Positions 1-6,604 of a stretch of 12,698 bases of DNA are shown in pieces. Position 1 is the first letter of the stretch; every line of letters begins with the position of its first letter. The stretch comes from an uncultured Clostridia bacterium (GTDB taxonomy: Bacteria > Bacillota > Clostridia > Oscillospirales > Ruminococcaceae), in the NCBI GenBank assembly GCA_947165805.1, contig CAMVBT010000037.1, positions 1 through 12,698 on the forward strand. The letters run 5' to 3'. The notes beneath the pieces are model-generated. The model saw nothing but the letters and a program-made list of their open reading frames with translations. It made no database searches and was not told where the DNA came from. Both the position numbers and the translations under genes were made by a program.

Positions 1-690
1 TTCGGCGAGCTGCCGGTCTACGACATCGAAAAGCCGCGCGTCGGCGTTGTGGGCGAGATACTTGTAAAGTACAGCCCCGCCGCCAACAACGACATCGTGG
101 GCTTCCTCGAGAGCGAGGGTGCCGAGGCTGTGGTCCCCGACCTCATGGGCTTCATCTACTTCTTCTGCGACCACGCGAATTCCCGCAAGGAGTTCCTCAC
201 CGTGTCCGGCGCGAGGTATTTCTTCTCCAACAAGGCGATACAGCTCTTTGAGCGGCTCGAAAAGCCGTTCATCGACGCGATAAAGGGCACCAAGTTCGGC
301 GGCTTCACGCCTATCCGCGAGATGCGCAAGCTCGTCGACGGCATAGTCTCCACCTGCAACATCGCGGGCGAGGGCTGGTTCCTGTCGGCGGAGATGCTGG
401 AGCTGCTGGAGAGCGGCGTTACCAATATCGTATGTATGCAGCCCTTCGCCTGCCTGCCCAACCACGTCACCGGAAAGGGCGTCATCGGAGAGCTCCGCCG
501 CCGCAATCCCGAGTCGAACATCATCGCCGTTGACTACGACCCCGGAGCTTCGGAGGTCAACCAGATCAACCGCATAAAGCTGATGCTCACCGCGGCGCTC
601 AAAAAGATCAGAAACAGGGATATCCTTGCGGTGCCGGAGCTTGAAGTGAAGGACGAATACTCCGAGCTCATCGGAAAGAACGCCGTTTAA
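1..690 (+). CDS. Acyl-CoA dehydratase activase-related protein, C-terminal part (5' end outside window)
   Basis: The frame is open from base 1 and stops with TAA at 688-690, so this is the last 229 residues of a longer protein. The GTG at 49 is internal: upstream codons continue in frame and read like family sequence. The visible segment contains blocks I associate with the DUF2229/2-hydroxyacyl-CoA dehydratase activase-related family: KPRVGVVGEILVKY, AAANND-type (here SPAANNDIVGFLESEGAE), MQPFACLPNHVTGKG and VDYDPGASEVNQINRIKLM. Such proteins usually carry an N-terminal BadF/HgdC-type ATPase with a 4Fe-4S cluster, which would energise electron transfer to a dehydratase; that part is not in this window. 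The cysteines in the QPFACLPNH block may be cluster or structural ligands, which is inference. No partner dehydratase gene is visible. No clear terminator follows. Family assignment is from remembered motifs; the substrate cannot be given. Confidence 0.8.
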   Translation, partial: FGELPVYDIEKPRVGVVGEILVKYSPAANNDIVGFLESEGAEAVVPDLMGFIYFFCDHANSRKEFLTVSGARYFFSNKAIQLFERLEKPFIDAIKGTKFGGFTPIREMRKLVDGIVSTCNIAGEGWFLSAEMLELLESGVTNIVCMQPFACLPNHVTGKGVIGELRRRNPESNIIAVDYDPGASEVNQINRIKLMLTAALKKIRNRDILAVPELEVKDEYSELIGKNAV

Positions 691-717
691 AAGCATCTGA
701 AACGATATCCGGAAAAT

Positions 718-732
718 GTAAATAAAATTTAC
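718..732. repeat. Dyad GTAAAT-N3-ATTTAC, copy 1 (candidate operator)
   Basis: A perfect inverted repeat of two 6-bp arms around AAA. It lies 10 bp upstream of the -35 box of the SPFH gene promoter. The same arms and 3-bp spacer recur at 781-795, on the other side of the promoter. This placement suggests a binding site for a dimeric repressor. The regulator is unknown and no regulator gene is adjacent. Confidence 0.5.
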
Positions 733-742
733 CAAAAAGGTA

Positions 743-771
743 TTGACAAATCCACGGAAGTGTGGTATTAT
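743..771 (+). promoter_or_regulatory. Vegetative promoter of the SPFH gene
   Basis: TTGACA (743-748), a 17-bp spacer and TATTAT (766-771) give a near-consensus housekeeping sigma promoter. The predicted start is near 778, which leaves a leader of about 50 nt before the ATG at 831. The promoter lies between two matching dyads, and the second falls on the first transcribed bases, so repression by a bound dimer is plausible. Confidence 0.8.
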
Positions 772-779
772 AAGAATAC

Positions 780-796
780 AGTAAATGGCATTTACT
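780..796. repeat. Dyad AGTAAATG-G-CATTTACT, copy 2 (candidate operator)
   Basis: A perfect inverted repeat of two 8-bp arms around a single G. Its core, GTAAAT-N3-ATTTAC at 781-795, is identical in arms and spacing to the copy at 718-732. The centres (725 and 788) are 63 bp apart, close to six helical turns, so both sites would face the same side of the DNA. It covers roughly +3 to +19 of the predicted SPFH transcript. Confidence 0.55.
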
Positions 797-830
797 AAAC
801 AACAGGCTTTTTATTGGAAAGGAACAAGCT

Positions 831-1790
831 ATGGCTGAATTCAAATTCACAGACGCTTCGGGCAAGACCGAGACAAAGAAGACCGGCGGCTCCGGAAGCA
901 AAATGGGCGGCATAGTATTTGCTGTCGTTATAATATTCGTCATACTCGCGGTGCTCTTCAACTGCTTTACTATCGTCAACGAAGGCTTCATCGGCGTGAA
1001 GTACCAGTTCGGACGCATCACGGAGGATAATCTCCAGGCGGGACTCAACTTCCGTATCCCGTTCGTCGAGGAGATAGATCAGGTCGATATCCGCGATCAG
1101 ATATATTCCGTAAAGGCAAACGCCTACACAAGCGACACACAGAGCGTCAACGAGCTCCAGCTAAAGCTCAACTACCGCTACTCCAGCGCCATGCTCTCGA
1201 ATATAATCCGCGAGACCGGCATCAGCAACGTGGAGAACAAGCTCCTTGTCCCGAACGTTGCCAAGATAGCCAAGGACGCTATCGGTAAGGTAAAGGCCGA
1301 AGACCTCGTACAGACCCGTTCGGAGGTGCAGGCTACCATTCAGAACAAGCTGACCGAGGTGCTCCAGCCCTACGGCATAATCGTTACGGCGTTCGCTATC
1401 GAGAACCTTGACTTTGACCCGGCATTCGAGGCTTCGATACAGGAAAAGGTAATTGCGGCTCAGGACGCTCTCAAAATGGAGAACAAGACCCGCGAGAAGG
1501 AAGAGGAAGCAAAGCAGATAGTTATCGCGGCTCAGGCGGACGCTGACAGCCAGGTCGCTATCGCGCAGGCAGAGGCCAAGGCTATCGCCCTCATCGAGGA
1601 GCAGCTCGCCAACAGCCCGAACTATATCGACTACTACAAGCTCCAGAAGTGGAACGGTGTGCTCCCGCAGGTGATCGGCGACGGCGTGAATCCGTTCATC
1701 GCGCTCTCCGGCAGCACCCCCACGACCTCGACATCGTCGGTACCTACGAACGTACCGCAGTCGGCAATATCGGTGAACAACGCCGAATAA
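831..1790 (+). CDS. SPFH/prohibitin-like (band 7) membrane protein
   Basis: A 319-residue protein. It has a short polar N-terminus (1-25), one hydrophobic helix (about 26-46), an SPFH/band-7 domain (about 47-210; GFIGVKYQFGRI, GLNFRIPFVEEID, NYRYS, AFAIENLDFDP), an Ala/Glu-rich helical coiled-coil stretch (about 205-258) and a Ser/Thr/Pro-rich tail. The arrangement is that of prohibitin-family proteins that multimerise as membrane-anchored scaffolds, often linked to membrane microdomains and protease control. The ATG at 831 follows AAAGGA (818-823) by 7 nt. The gene stands alone, between its own near-consensus promoter and a terminator at 1817-1852. No NfeD or FtsH partner is nearby. The specific role is unknown; family assignment is firm. 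Confidence 0.88.
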   Translation: MAEFKFTDASGKTETKKTGGSGSKMGGIVFAVVIIFVILAVLFNCFTIVNEGFIGVKYQFGRITEDNLQAGLNFRIPFVEEIDQVDIRDQIYSVKANAYTSDTQSVNELQLKLNYRYSSAMLSNIIRETGISNVENKLLVPNVAKIAKDAIGKVKAEDLVQTRSEVQATIQNKLTEVLQPYGIIVTAFAIENLDFDPAFEASIQEKVIAAQDALKMENKTREKEEEAKQIVIAAQADADSQVAIAQAEAKAIALIEEQLANSPNYIDYYKLQKWNGVLPQVIGDGVNPFIALSGSTPTTSTSSVPTNVPQSAISVNNAE

Positions 1791-1816
1791 ACAGAAAAAC
1801 ACGGTAAATAGTATTG

Positions 1817-1852
1817 ACCTTACGCGCTGAAACTGCGAGTAAGGTTTGTATT
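1817..1852 (+). terminator. Rho-independent terminator after the SPFH gene
   Basis: ACCTTAC (1817-1823) pairs with GTAAGGT (1839-1845). After a one-base mismatch, CGC (1825-1827) pairs with GCG (1835-1837) around a 7-nt loop. A T-rich run (TTTGTATTGTTTTACTTTTT) begins at 1845. It lies 27 nt after the SPFH stop codon. Confidence 0.7.
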
Positions 1853-1894
1853 GTTTTACTTTTTATACGAAAAAATTGACATGAAAGGACATTT

Positions 1895-4285
1895 ATGGGA
1901 TATACGGAACTTAAAAAAAGAGTAATGGAGAGATTTTTCTCCCGCGCGAACGATATGCAGAAAAAGGCGATATTCAGAACGAAAGGCGCGGTGCTCATAA
2001 TCGCGGGCGCGGGCAGCGGCAAGACCACGGTGCTCTGCAACCGCATAGCGAACCTGCTGCTGTTCGGCGACGCGTACACAAGCGAGTGGGAGCCGTCGCT
2101 CACGGACGAGGAGTATGACTTCCTGCAAAGGTACGCGGACGGCGGGTACGACAACACCCCCGAGGTCGCGGAAAGGCTCTCCGCGCTCATAGGTCACGAC
2201 CGCGCGATTCCGTGGAAGATACTCGCCGTGACGTTCACGAACAAGGCCGCGGGCGAGCTGAAAGAGCGTCTTGCCGCCATGAACGCGCCCGCCTCGGAGG
2301 TATGGGCGGCAACGTTCCATTCCGCGTGCGTGAGGATGCTGCGCCGGAGCATCGGCGTGGTCGGCTATGACAGCAATTTCGTCATCTACGACACCGACGA
2401 CTGCAAGCGCATCATAAAAGACGTTCTGAAAACGATGAATCTCTCGGACAAGACCTTCGACCCCAAAAATGTCCTGAATATAATCTCCCGCGCAAAGGAT
2501 AAGCTGATAACTCCCGAAAAGTTCAGCGCTTTCGACGCGTCCGGAAAGAAGGACTTCATGCTCGGGGCGGTGCGGGACATCTACCGCGAGTATCAGAGCC
2601 GCCTGAAAGCCGCGAACGCTCTGGACTTCGACGATATCATAATGAAGACGGTCGAAGCGCTGAAAGCCGACCCGGACACTCTCGCGTACTGGCAGAACCG
2701 CTTCGATTACATAATGGTGGACGAGTATCAGGACACCAACAGCGCGCAGTATGAGCTCGTCAAGCTGCTGGCCGGCGGCTCGGGGAACCTGTGTGTGGTG
2801 GGCGACGAGGATCAGTCGATCTACCGTTTCAGAGGCGCGACTATCGAGAATATCCTGTCATTTGAGCAGGAATTCGACAGCGAGGTCATAAAGCTGGAAC
2901 AGAACTACCGCTCGACCTCCAACATACTCGACGCGGCTAACGCCGTTATCCGCAACAACACACAGCACAAGGACAAGAAGCTGTGGTCGGACCTCGGCGA
3001 GGGCGAGAAGATACAGGTGATGAGGTTCGCGGACGAGCAGCTCGAAGCGGCATTCGTCGCGAACGAGATACTGAAGAACAAGGACGCGGGCAGCACATTT
3101 GCGGACAACGCGGTGCTCTACCGCAACAACGCCCAGTCGAGAAGCATAGAGCTCGCTCTCGGAAAGGCGGGCATACCGCATAAGATCGTCGGCGGCACGA
3201 AGTTCTATGAGCGCAAGGAGATACGCGACATGATCGCGTACCTGAGCGTTATCAGCAACCCGTTCGACACCGTGCGTCTCGCGAGGGTGATAAACGAACC
3301 CAAGCGCGGCATCGGCGACACCTCATGGGCGGAGATCGAGCGCATATCGCTGACCCTCGGCATCAGCCCGATAGAGGTAATGGAGCGCTGCGAGGAATTT
3401 GCGTCTACCGCGAAGAAGGCTAAAGCGCTGAAACCCGTGGCAGCCATGTTCCGTGAGCTCATCGACACCGCCGACGAGCGTGACATAACCGATATACTCG
3501 ACGATGTGCTCGAACGCTCGGGCTACAAGGATATGCTACTGACGCAGGGCGACGAGGGCATGGGAAGGCTGGAGAACATACAGGAGCTCAAATCCTCGAT
3601 GATAACGTTCTGCGAGGAGAACGAGAGCCACACGCTGTTCGACTTCCTCGAGCAGGTCGCTCTGATATCCGACCTCGACAGCTACGACACCTCGACGGAC
3701 AAGGTAACTCTGATGACCATGCACGCGGCAAAGGGCCTCGAATTCACGAACGTCTACATCATCGGCGCGGAGGAAGGCATCTTCCCGGGCTACCGCAGCT
3801 TCGGAGACCCCATGGAGCTTGAGGAGGACAGGCGGCTCTGCTATGTCGCCATTACCCGCGCGAAACGCAGACTTTATATAACCACCGCCGAGTCCAGACT
3901 GCTCTACGGTCAGACTCAGCATAACAAGAGATCAAGATTTATAGACGAGATACCGGAGGAATATATGGAAAACAAGGACAAGACCAGGCGCACGGCACCC
4001 GCTCCCGCGGGCGGGTTCGGAACTCCGTCGGCGCTGTCGGAGCGCACATACGGCGGCAGAAAGCAGTCGAATTACTTACAGGAGCGCGCGGCTTCGCAGG
4101 CAAAGACCCCCGCGGCGGGCGGCCAGAGCTTCGCGGCAGGCGACCGCATCAACCATAAGAAGTTCGGCGACGGCACCGTTCTCAACGCCACACCTATGGG
4201 CAACGACACCCTCCTCGAGATAAGCTTCGACGAGGGCGGCACCAAGAAGCTTGCCGCCGCGTTCGCAAAAATAACAAAGATCTGA
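1895..4285 (+). CDS. pcrA: UvrD/PcrA-type superfamily 1A DNA helicase
   Basis: A 796-residue ATP-dependent 3'-5' DNA helicase for repair and replication. All core motifs are visible: Q-motif region near the N-terminus, Walker A AGAGSGKT (37-44), Ia TFTNKAA (113-119), II VDEYQD (275-280), III GDEDQSIYRFRGA (303-315), IV EQNYRST (335-341), V TMHAAKGLEF (608-617), VI VAITRAKRRLY (651-661). The C-terminal 50 residues (GDRINHKKFGDGTV onward) match the PcrA tudor-like tail that contacts RNA polymerase in studied PcrA proteins. Residues about 57-104 form an acidic insertion between motifs I and Ia that is absent from Bacillus PcrA as I remember it. The start ATG follows AAAGGA (1884-1889) by 5 nt. 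An internal ATG at 1925 is possible but less well placed. The gene appears monocistronic. Rep or another UvrD paralogue is the only alternative. Confidence 0.92.
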   Translation: MGYTELKKRVMERFFSRANDMQKKAIFRTKGAVLIIAGAGSGKTTVLCNRIANLLLFGDAYTSEWEPSLTDEEYDFLQRYADGGYDNTPEVAERLSALIGHDRAIPWKILAVTFTNKAAGELKERLAAMNAPASEVWAATFHSACVRMLRRSIGVVGYDSNFVIYDTDDCKRIIKDVLKTMNLSDKTFDPKNVLNIISRAKDKLITPEKFSAFDASGKKDFMLGAVRDIYREYQSRLKAANALDFDDIIMKTVEALKADPDTLAYWQNRFDYIMVDEYQDTNSAQYELVKLLAGGSGNLCVVGDEDQSIYRFRGATIENILSFEQEFDSEVIKLEQNYRSTSNILDAANAVIRNNTQHKDKKLWSDLGEGEKIQVMRFADEQLEAAFVANEILKNKDAGSTFADNAVLYRNNAQSRSIELALGKAGIPHKIVGGTKFYERKEIRDMIAYLSVISNPFDTVRLARVINEPKRGIGDTSWAEIERISLTLGISPIEVMERCEEFASTAKKAKALKPVAAMFRELIDTADERDITDILDDVLERSGYKDMLLTQGDEGMGRLENIQELKSSMITFCEENESHTLFDFLEQVALISDLDSYDTSTDKVTLMTMHAAKGLEFTNVYIIGAEEGIFPGYRSFGDPMELEEDRRLCYVAITRAKRRLYITTAESRLLYGQTQHNKRSRFIDEIPEEYMENKDKTRRTAPAPAGGFGTPSALSERTYGGRKQSNYLQERAASQAKTPAAGGQSFAAGDRINHKKFGDGTVLNATPMGNDTLLEISFDEGGTKKLAAAFAKITKI

Positions 4286-4393
4286 ACATTATCGTAAGAT
4301 TTTTATTGTGAAAATGCTCAATTATACTTTAAATATTTTTACATGGTGATCAATAAATTTCTTGAAATAATTATGGAAAATTTACTCGGAATG

Positions 4394-4402
4394 TGATATA
4401 AT
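4394..4402 (+). promoter_or_regulatory. Extended -10 promoter of the fapA-like gene
   Basis: TGATATAAT (4394-4402) is a perfect extended -10 element (TGn plus TATAAT). No good -35 lies 16-18 bp upstream, which fits an extended -10 promoter. The predicted start is near 4409, giving a leader of about 58 nt. The rest of the AT-rich gap 4286-4393 shows no gene and no convincing terminator for pcrA. Confidence 0.65.
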
Positions 4403-4411
4403 AAGATGATA

Positions 4412-4445
4412 TGATATGCGCTGCGCAGGACGGCACGGCATATCA
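4412..4445. repeat. Leader dyads before the fapA-like gene
   Basis: TGATATGC (4412-4419) and GCATATCA (4438-4445) are perfect 8-bp inverted arms, which could form a leader hairpin just after the predicted transcription start. Inside them, TGCGC-T-GCGCA (4417-4427) is a second perfect dyad sharing bases with the left arm, so the two RNA structures would exclude each other. It could equally be a DNA operator. The ribosome site (4456-4460) lies 10 nt beyond the outer arm. Confidence 0.4.
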
Positions 4446-4466
4446 CCCACTTTTTAAGGAAAAGAG

Positions 4467-5843
4467 ATGATCACTGTGGCAGATCCCGTAAACGGCACTT
4501 TCGTACTGGAGATCGACGAGAAATTCATGACAGCCAGACTCAGCATCACCCCGCCCAAAAACGGCGGCAAGGCCGTGACCGAGGCCGAGGTGCGGCAGGA
4601 TATGGCGCTTAAAGGCATAAGATACAATATCGACGAGGAAGCTTTCAGATCCGCGTTCAATGAGGACAGCCTCAGTGTTCAGATAGCAAAGGGCGACCCG
4701 CCGGTGGACGGCAGGAACGGCTATATCGTTTATCACTTCGAGCGCAGGAGCGGCGCCCAGATAAAGACGGACGAGTTCGGGAACATGGACTACAAGGACC
4801 TCGGGCTTATCCAGAACATACAGAAGGACGTCATAGTAGCCGACATCTTCCCGGAAACGACCGGCACTCCCGGCAAGGATATCCGCGGCATCGCGATAGC
4901 GCAGTATCCCGGCACGCCCGCGAAGATCAGCATCGGGAACGGCATAGTCATGACCGAGGACGGAAAGCACCTCAAGACCGCAATAGCCGGCAACCTGCGC
5001 TGGAACAAGGATCACTTCGTCGTGGACAAGGAGATCGTGGTCTCCGGCGACATTGACCTTTCCGTCGGCAACATAGACTTCATCGGCGACGTCATCATCA
5101 AGGGCAACGTGAACGAGGGCTTTTTCATCAAGTCGGGCGGCAATGTCTCCATCGCGGGAAACGTGACCGGCGCGACTATCGAGGCGGATGGCAGTATAAG
5201 CGGACGCCTCGGCTTCGTGACATCGAAGATATCCGCCAAGGGCGATATCTCCGTCAACTTCGGCGAAAATTCCGAGATCACCTGCGGCGGCACAATAAAG
5301 GCGCAGAGCTTCATCGGCTGCACGGTCTACTGTGAGGGGCCGATGCTCATACAGGGCGGAAAATCGGTCATCGTCGGCGGCAAATACACCTGCCTGTCGG
5401 ATATCGAGGTCAACTACATAGGCTCGGATTCTTACGTCCGGACACTTGTGATACTCGGAAATATCGCGGTACTGGCGGAGGAGCTCGGTGACCTGAAAAA
5501 GAAGCTGAAAGAGTATGAGGGACAGCTCCAGCAGCTCGAGCTCGTCTGCACGACGCTCCAGCAGCAGAAGAAAGCGGCGCCTCTGCCTCCGGAAAGAGAA
5601 GAGATGCTCAAGCGTTCGATAAAGGCGAAGTTCGGTCACATGGGACTCATCAAGGAGACCCACGACCGCATCGCGGAGATCGAGCATGAGATAGAGAACA
5701 ACAACGACCTGTGCGTGAAGCTGAAACGCGCCGTGTTCCCCGGAGTCACGTTCCGCATAAACAACTCCCAGTACGTCGTGACCACGAAGTCGGGACCCGG
5801 CACCGTGCAGGTGAATGACGAAGGCGATATAGTAATAAGATGA
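4467..5843 (+). CDS. FapA-family (DUF342) polymer-like beta-helix protein
   Basis: A 458-residue soluble protein with no signal peptide or membrane segment. Residues about 1-100 resemble the FapA N-terminal domain (ITPPKNGGKAVTEAEV, IAKGDPPVDGRNGYIVY). A Gly-rich, regularly repeating right-handed beta-helix follows at about 185-310 (SGDIDLSVGNIDFIGDVIIKG, GNVSIAGNVTGATIEADGSI). A coiled coil covers about 334-415, then a short C-terminal beta domain. The layout and length match the DUF342/FapA family. FapA proteins are associated with flagellar assembly and cell-surface signalling in some bacteria, but many family members occur in non-motile cells and the biochemical role is not established. 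The ATG at 4467 follows AAGGA (4456-4460) by 6 nt. It probably leads an operon with the ABC ATPase (22-nt gap) and the HDOD gene. Confidence 0.85.
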   Translation: MITVADPVNGTFVLEIDEKFMTARLSITPPKNGGKAVTEAEVRQDMALKGIRYNIDEEAFRSAFNEDSLSVQIAKGDPPVDGRNGYIVYHFERRSGAQIKTDEFGNMDYKDLGLIQNIQKDVIVADIFPETTGTPGKDIRGIAIAQYPGTPAKISIGNGIVMTEDGKHLKTAIAGNLRWNKDHFVVDKEIVVSGDIDLSVGNIDFIGDVIIKGNVNEGFFIKSGGNVSIAGNVTGATIEADGSISGRLGFVTSKISAKGDISVNFGENSEITCGGTIKAQSFIGCTVYCEGPMLIQGGKSVIVGGKYTCLSDIEVNYIGSDSYVRTLVILGNIAVLAEELGDLKKKLKEYEGQLQQLELVCTTLQQQKKAAPLPPEREEMLKRSIKAKFGHMGLIKETHDRIAEIEHEIENNNDLCVKLKRAVFPGVTFRINNSQYVVTTKSGPGTVQVNDEGDIVIR

Positions 5844-5865
5844 CCCCGTAAGGAGGATAAGCCGC

Positions 5866-6567
5866 GTGAGCTTTGTTTCGGTCAGAGATGTATACAAGCG
5901 CTATAAAATGGGCGAAATAACGATCAATGCCTCCGACGGCATAACCTTTGACATAGAAAAGGGCGAGCTGGCGATAGTGCTGGGGCCTTCGGGCTCGGGA
6001 AAGACAACGGTGCTGAATATGCTCGGCGGCATGGATACCATAGACGAGGGCAGCGTAGTCATCGACGGCAAGGATATCGCGAAATATTCGGGAAAAGAGC
6101 TGATAACCTACCGGAGACTGGAGATAGGCTTCATATTCCAGTTCTACAACCTGATACAGAACCTCACCGCTAAGGAGAACGTGGAGCTCGCGGCGCAGAC
6201 CTGCAAGGACTACATACCCGCGGAGGAGATACTGCGGCAGGTGGGGCTCGGCGAAAGGCTCAACAACTTCCCGGCGCAGCTCTCGGGCGGAGAACAGCAG
6301 CGTGTCGCTATCGCGAGGGCTCTGGCGAAAAAGCCGAAGCTCCTGCTGTGCGACGAGCCTACGGGCGCGCTGGACTACAATACCGGCAAGATGATACTGA
6401 AACTGCTTCAGGACACCTGCCGGGAACGCGGCATGACGGTCATACTCGTCACGCACAACTCCGCGATAGCACCCATGGCGGACAGGGTCATAAGACTTAA
6501 GAACAGCAAGGTAAGGGAGATAATAACCAATGAGTCACCGATGTCGGTCGACGACATAGAATGGTAA
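5866..6567 (+). CDS. ABC transporter ATP-binding protein (MacB/LolD-like), no adjacent permease
   Basis: A 233-residue complete nucleotide-binding domain: Walker A GPSGSGKT (40-47), Q-loop Q92 in FQFYNL, signature LSGGEQ (139-144), Walker B LLLCDEP (159-165) with catalytic E164, D-loop ALD, switch H197 in VTHN. These features and the short helical-free C-terminus ending in PMSVDDIEW point to the MacB/LolD/FtsE-like group that works with FtsX-type permeases in lipid, peptide or bacitracin-type export. No permease gene follows; the next gene is an EAL-HDOD protein after 37 nt. The GTG start at 5866 is supported by AAGGAGGA (5850-5857), 8 nt upstream. It may serve a permease encoded elsewhere, or be a remnant of a transporter pair. 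All catalytic residues are intact. The substrate cannot be stated. Confidence 0.9.
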   Translation: MSFVSVRDVYKRYKMGEITINASDGITFDIEKGELAIVLGPSGSGKTTVLNMLGGMDTIDEGSVVIDGKDIAKYSGKELITYRRLEIGFIFQFYNLIQNLTAKENVELAAQTCKDYIPAEEILRQVGLGERLNNFPAQLSGGEQQRVAIARALAKKPKLLLCDEPTGALDYNTGKMILKLLQDTCRERGMTVILVTHNSAIAPMADRVIRLKNSKVREIITNESPMSVDDIEW

Positions 6568-6604
6568 TACGCATAAAGATAAACGAAGGGACATTATTAG
6601 TCAG

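Noticed and set aside
1876..1905. TTGACA at 1876-1881 with a -10-like element inside pcrA
   Set aside because: The matching -10 (TATACG or ATATAC) would be 18-19 bp away and the transcript would start after the pcrA ATG. Probably chance.
4443..5897. Long open frame of 484 codons on the minus strand opposite the FapA-type gene
   Set aside because: It mirrors the plus-strand gene, has no ribosome site or recognisable domain, and reflects codon bias. Other long minus-strand frames (for example 9830-10978, 1161-1802, 8891-9709) are explained in the same way.
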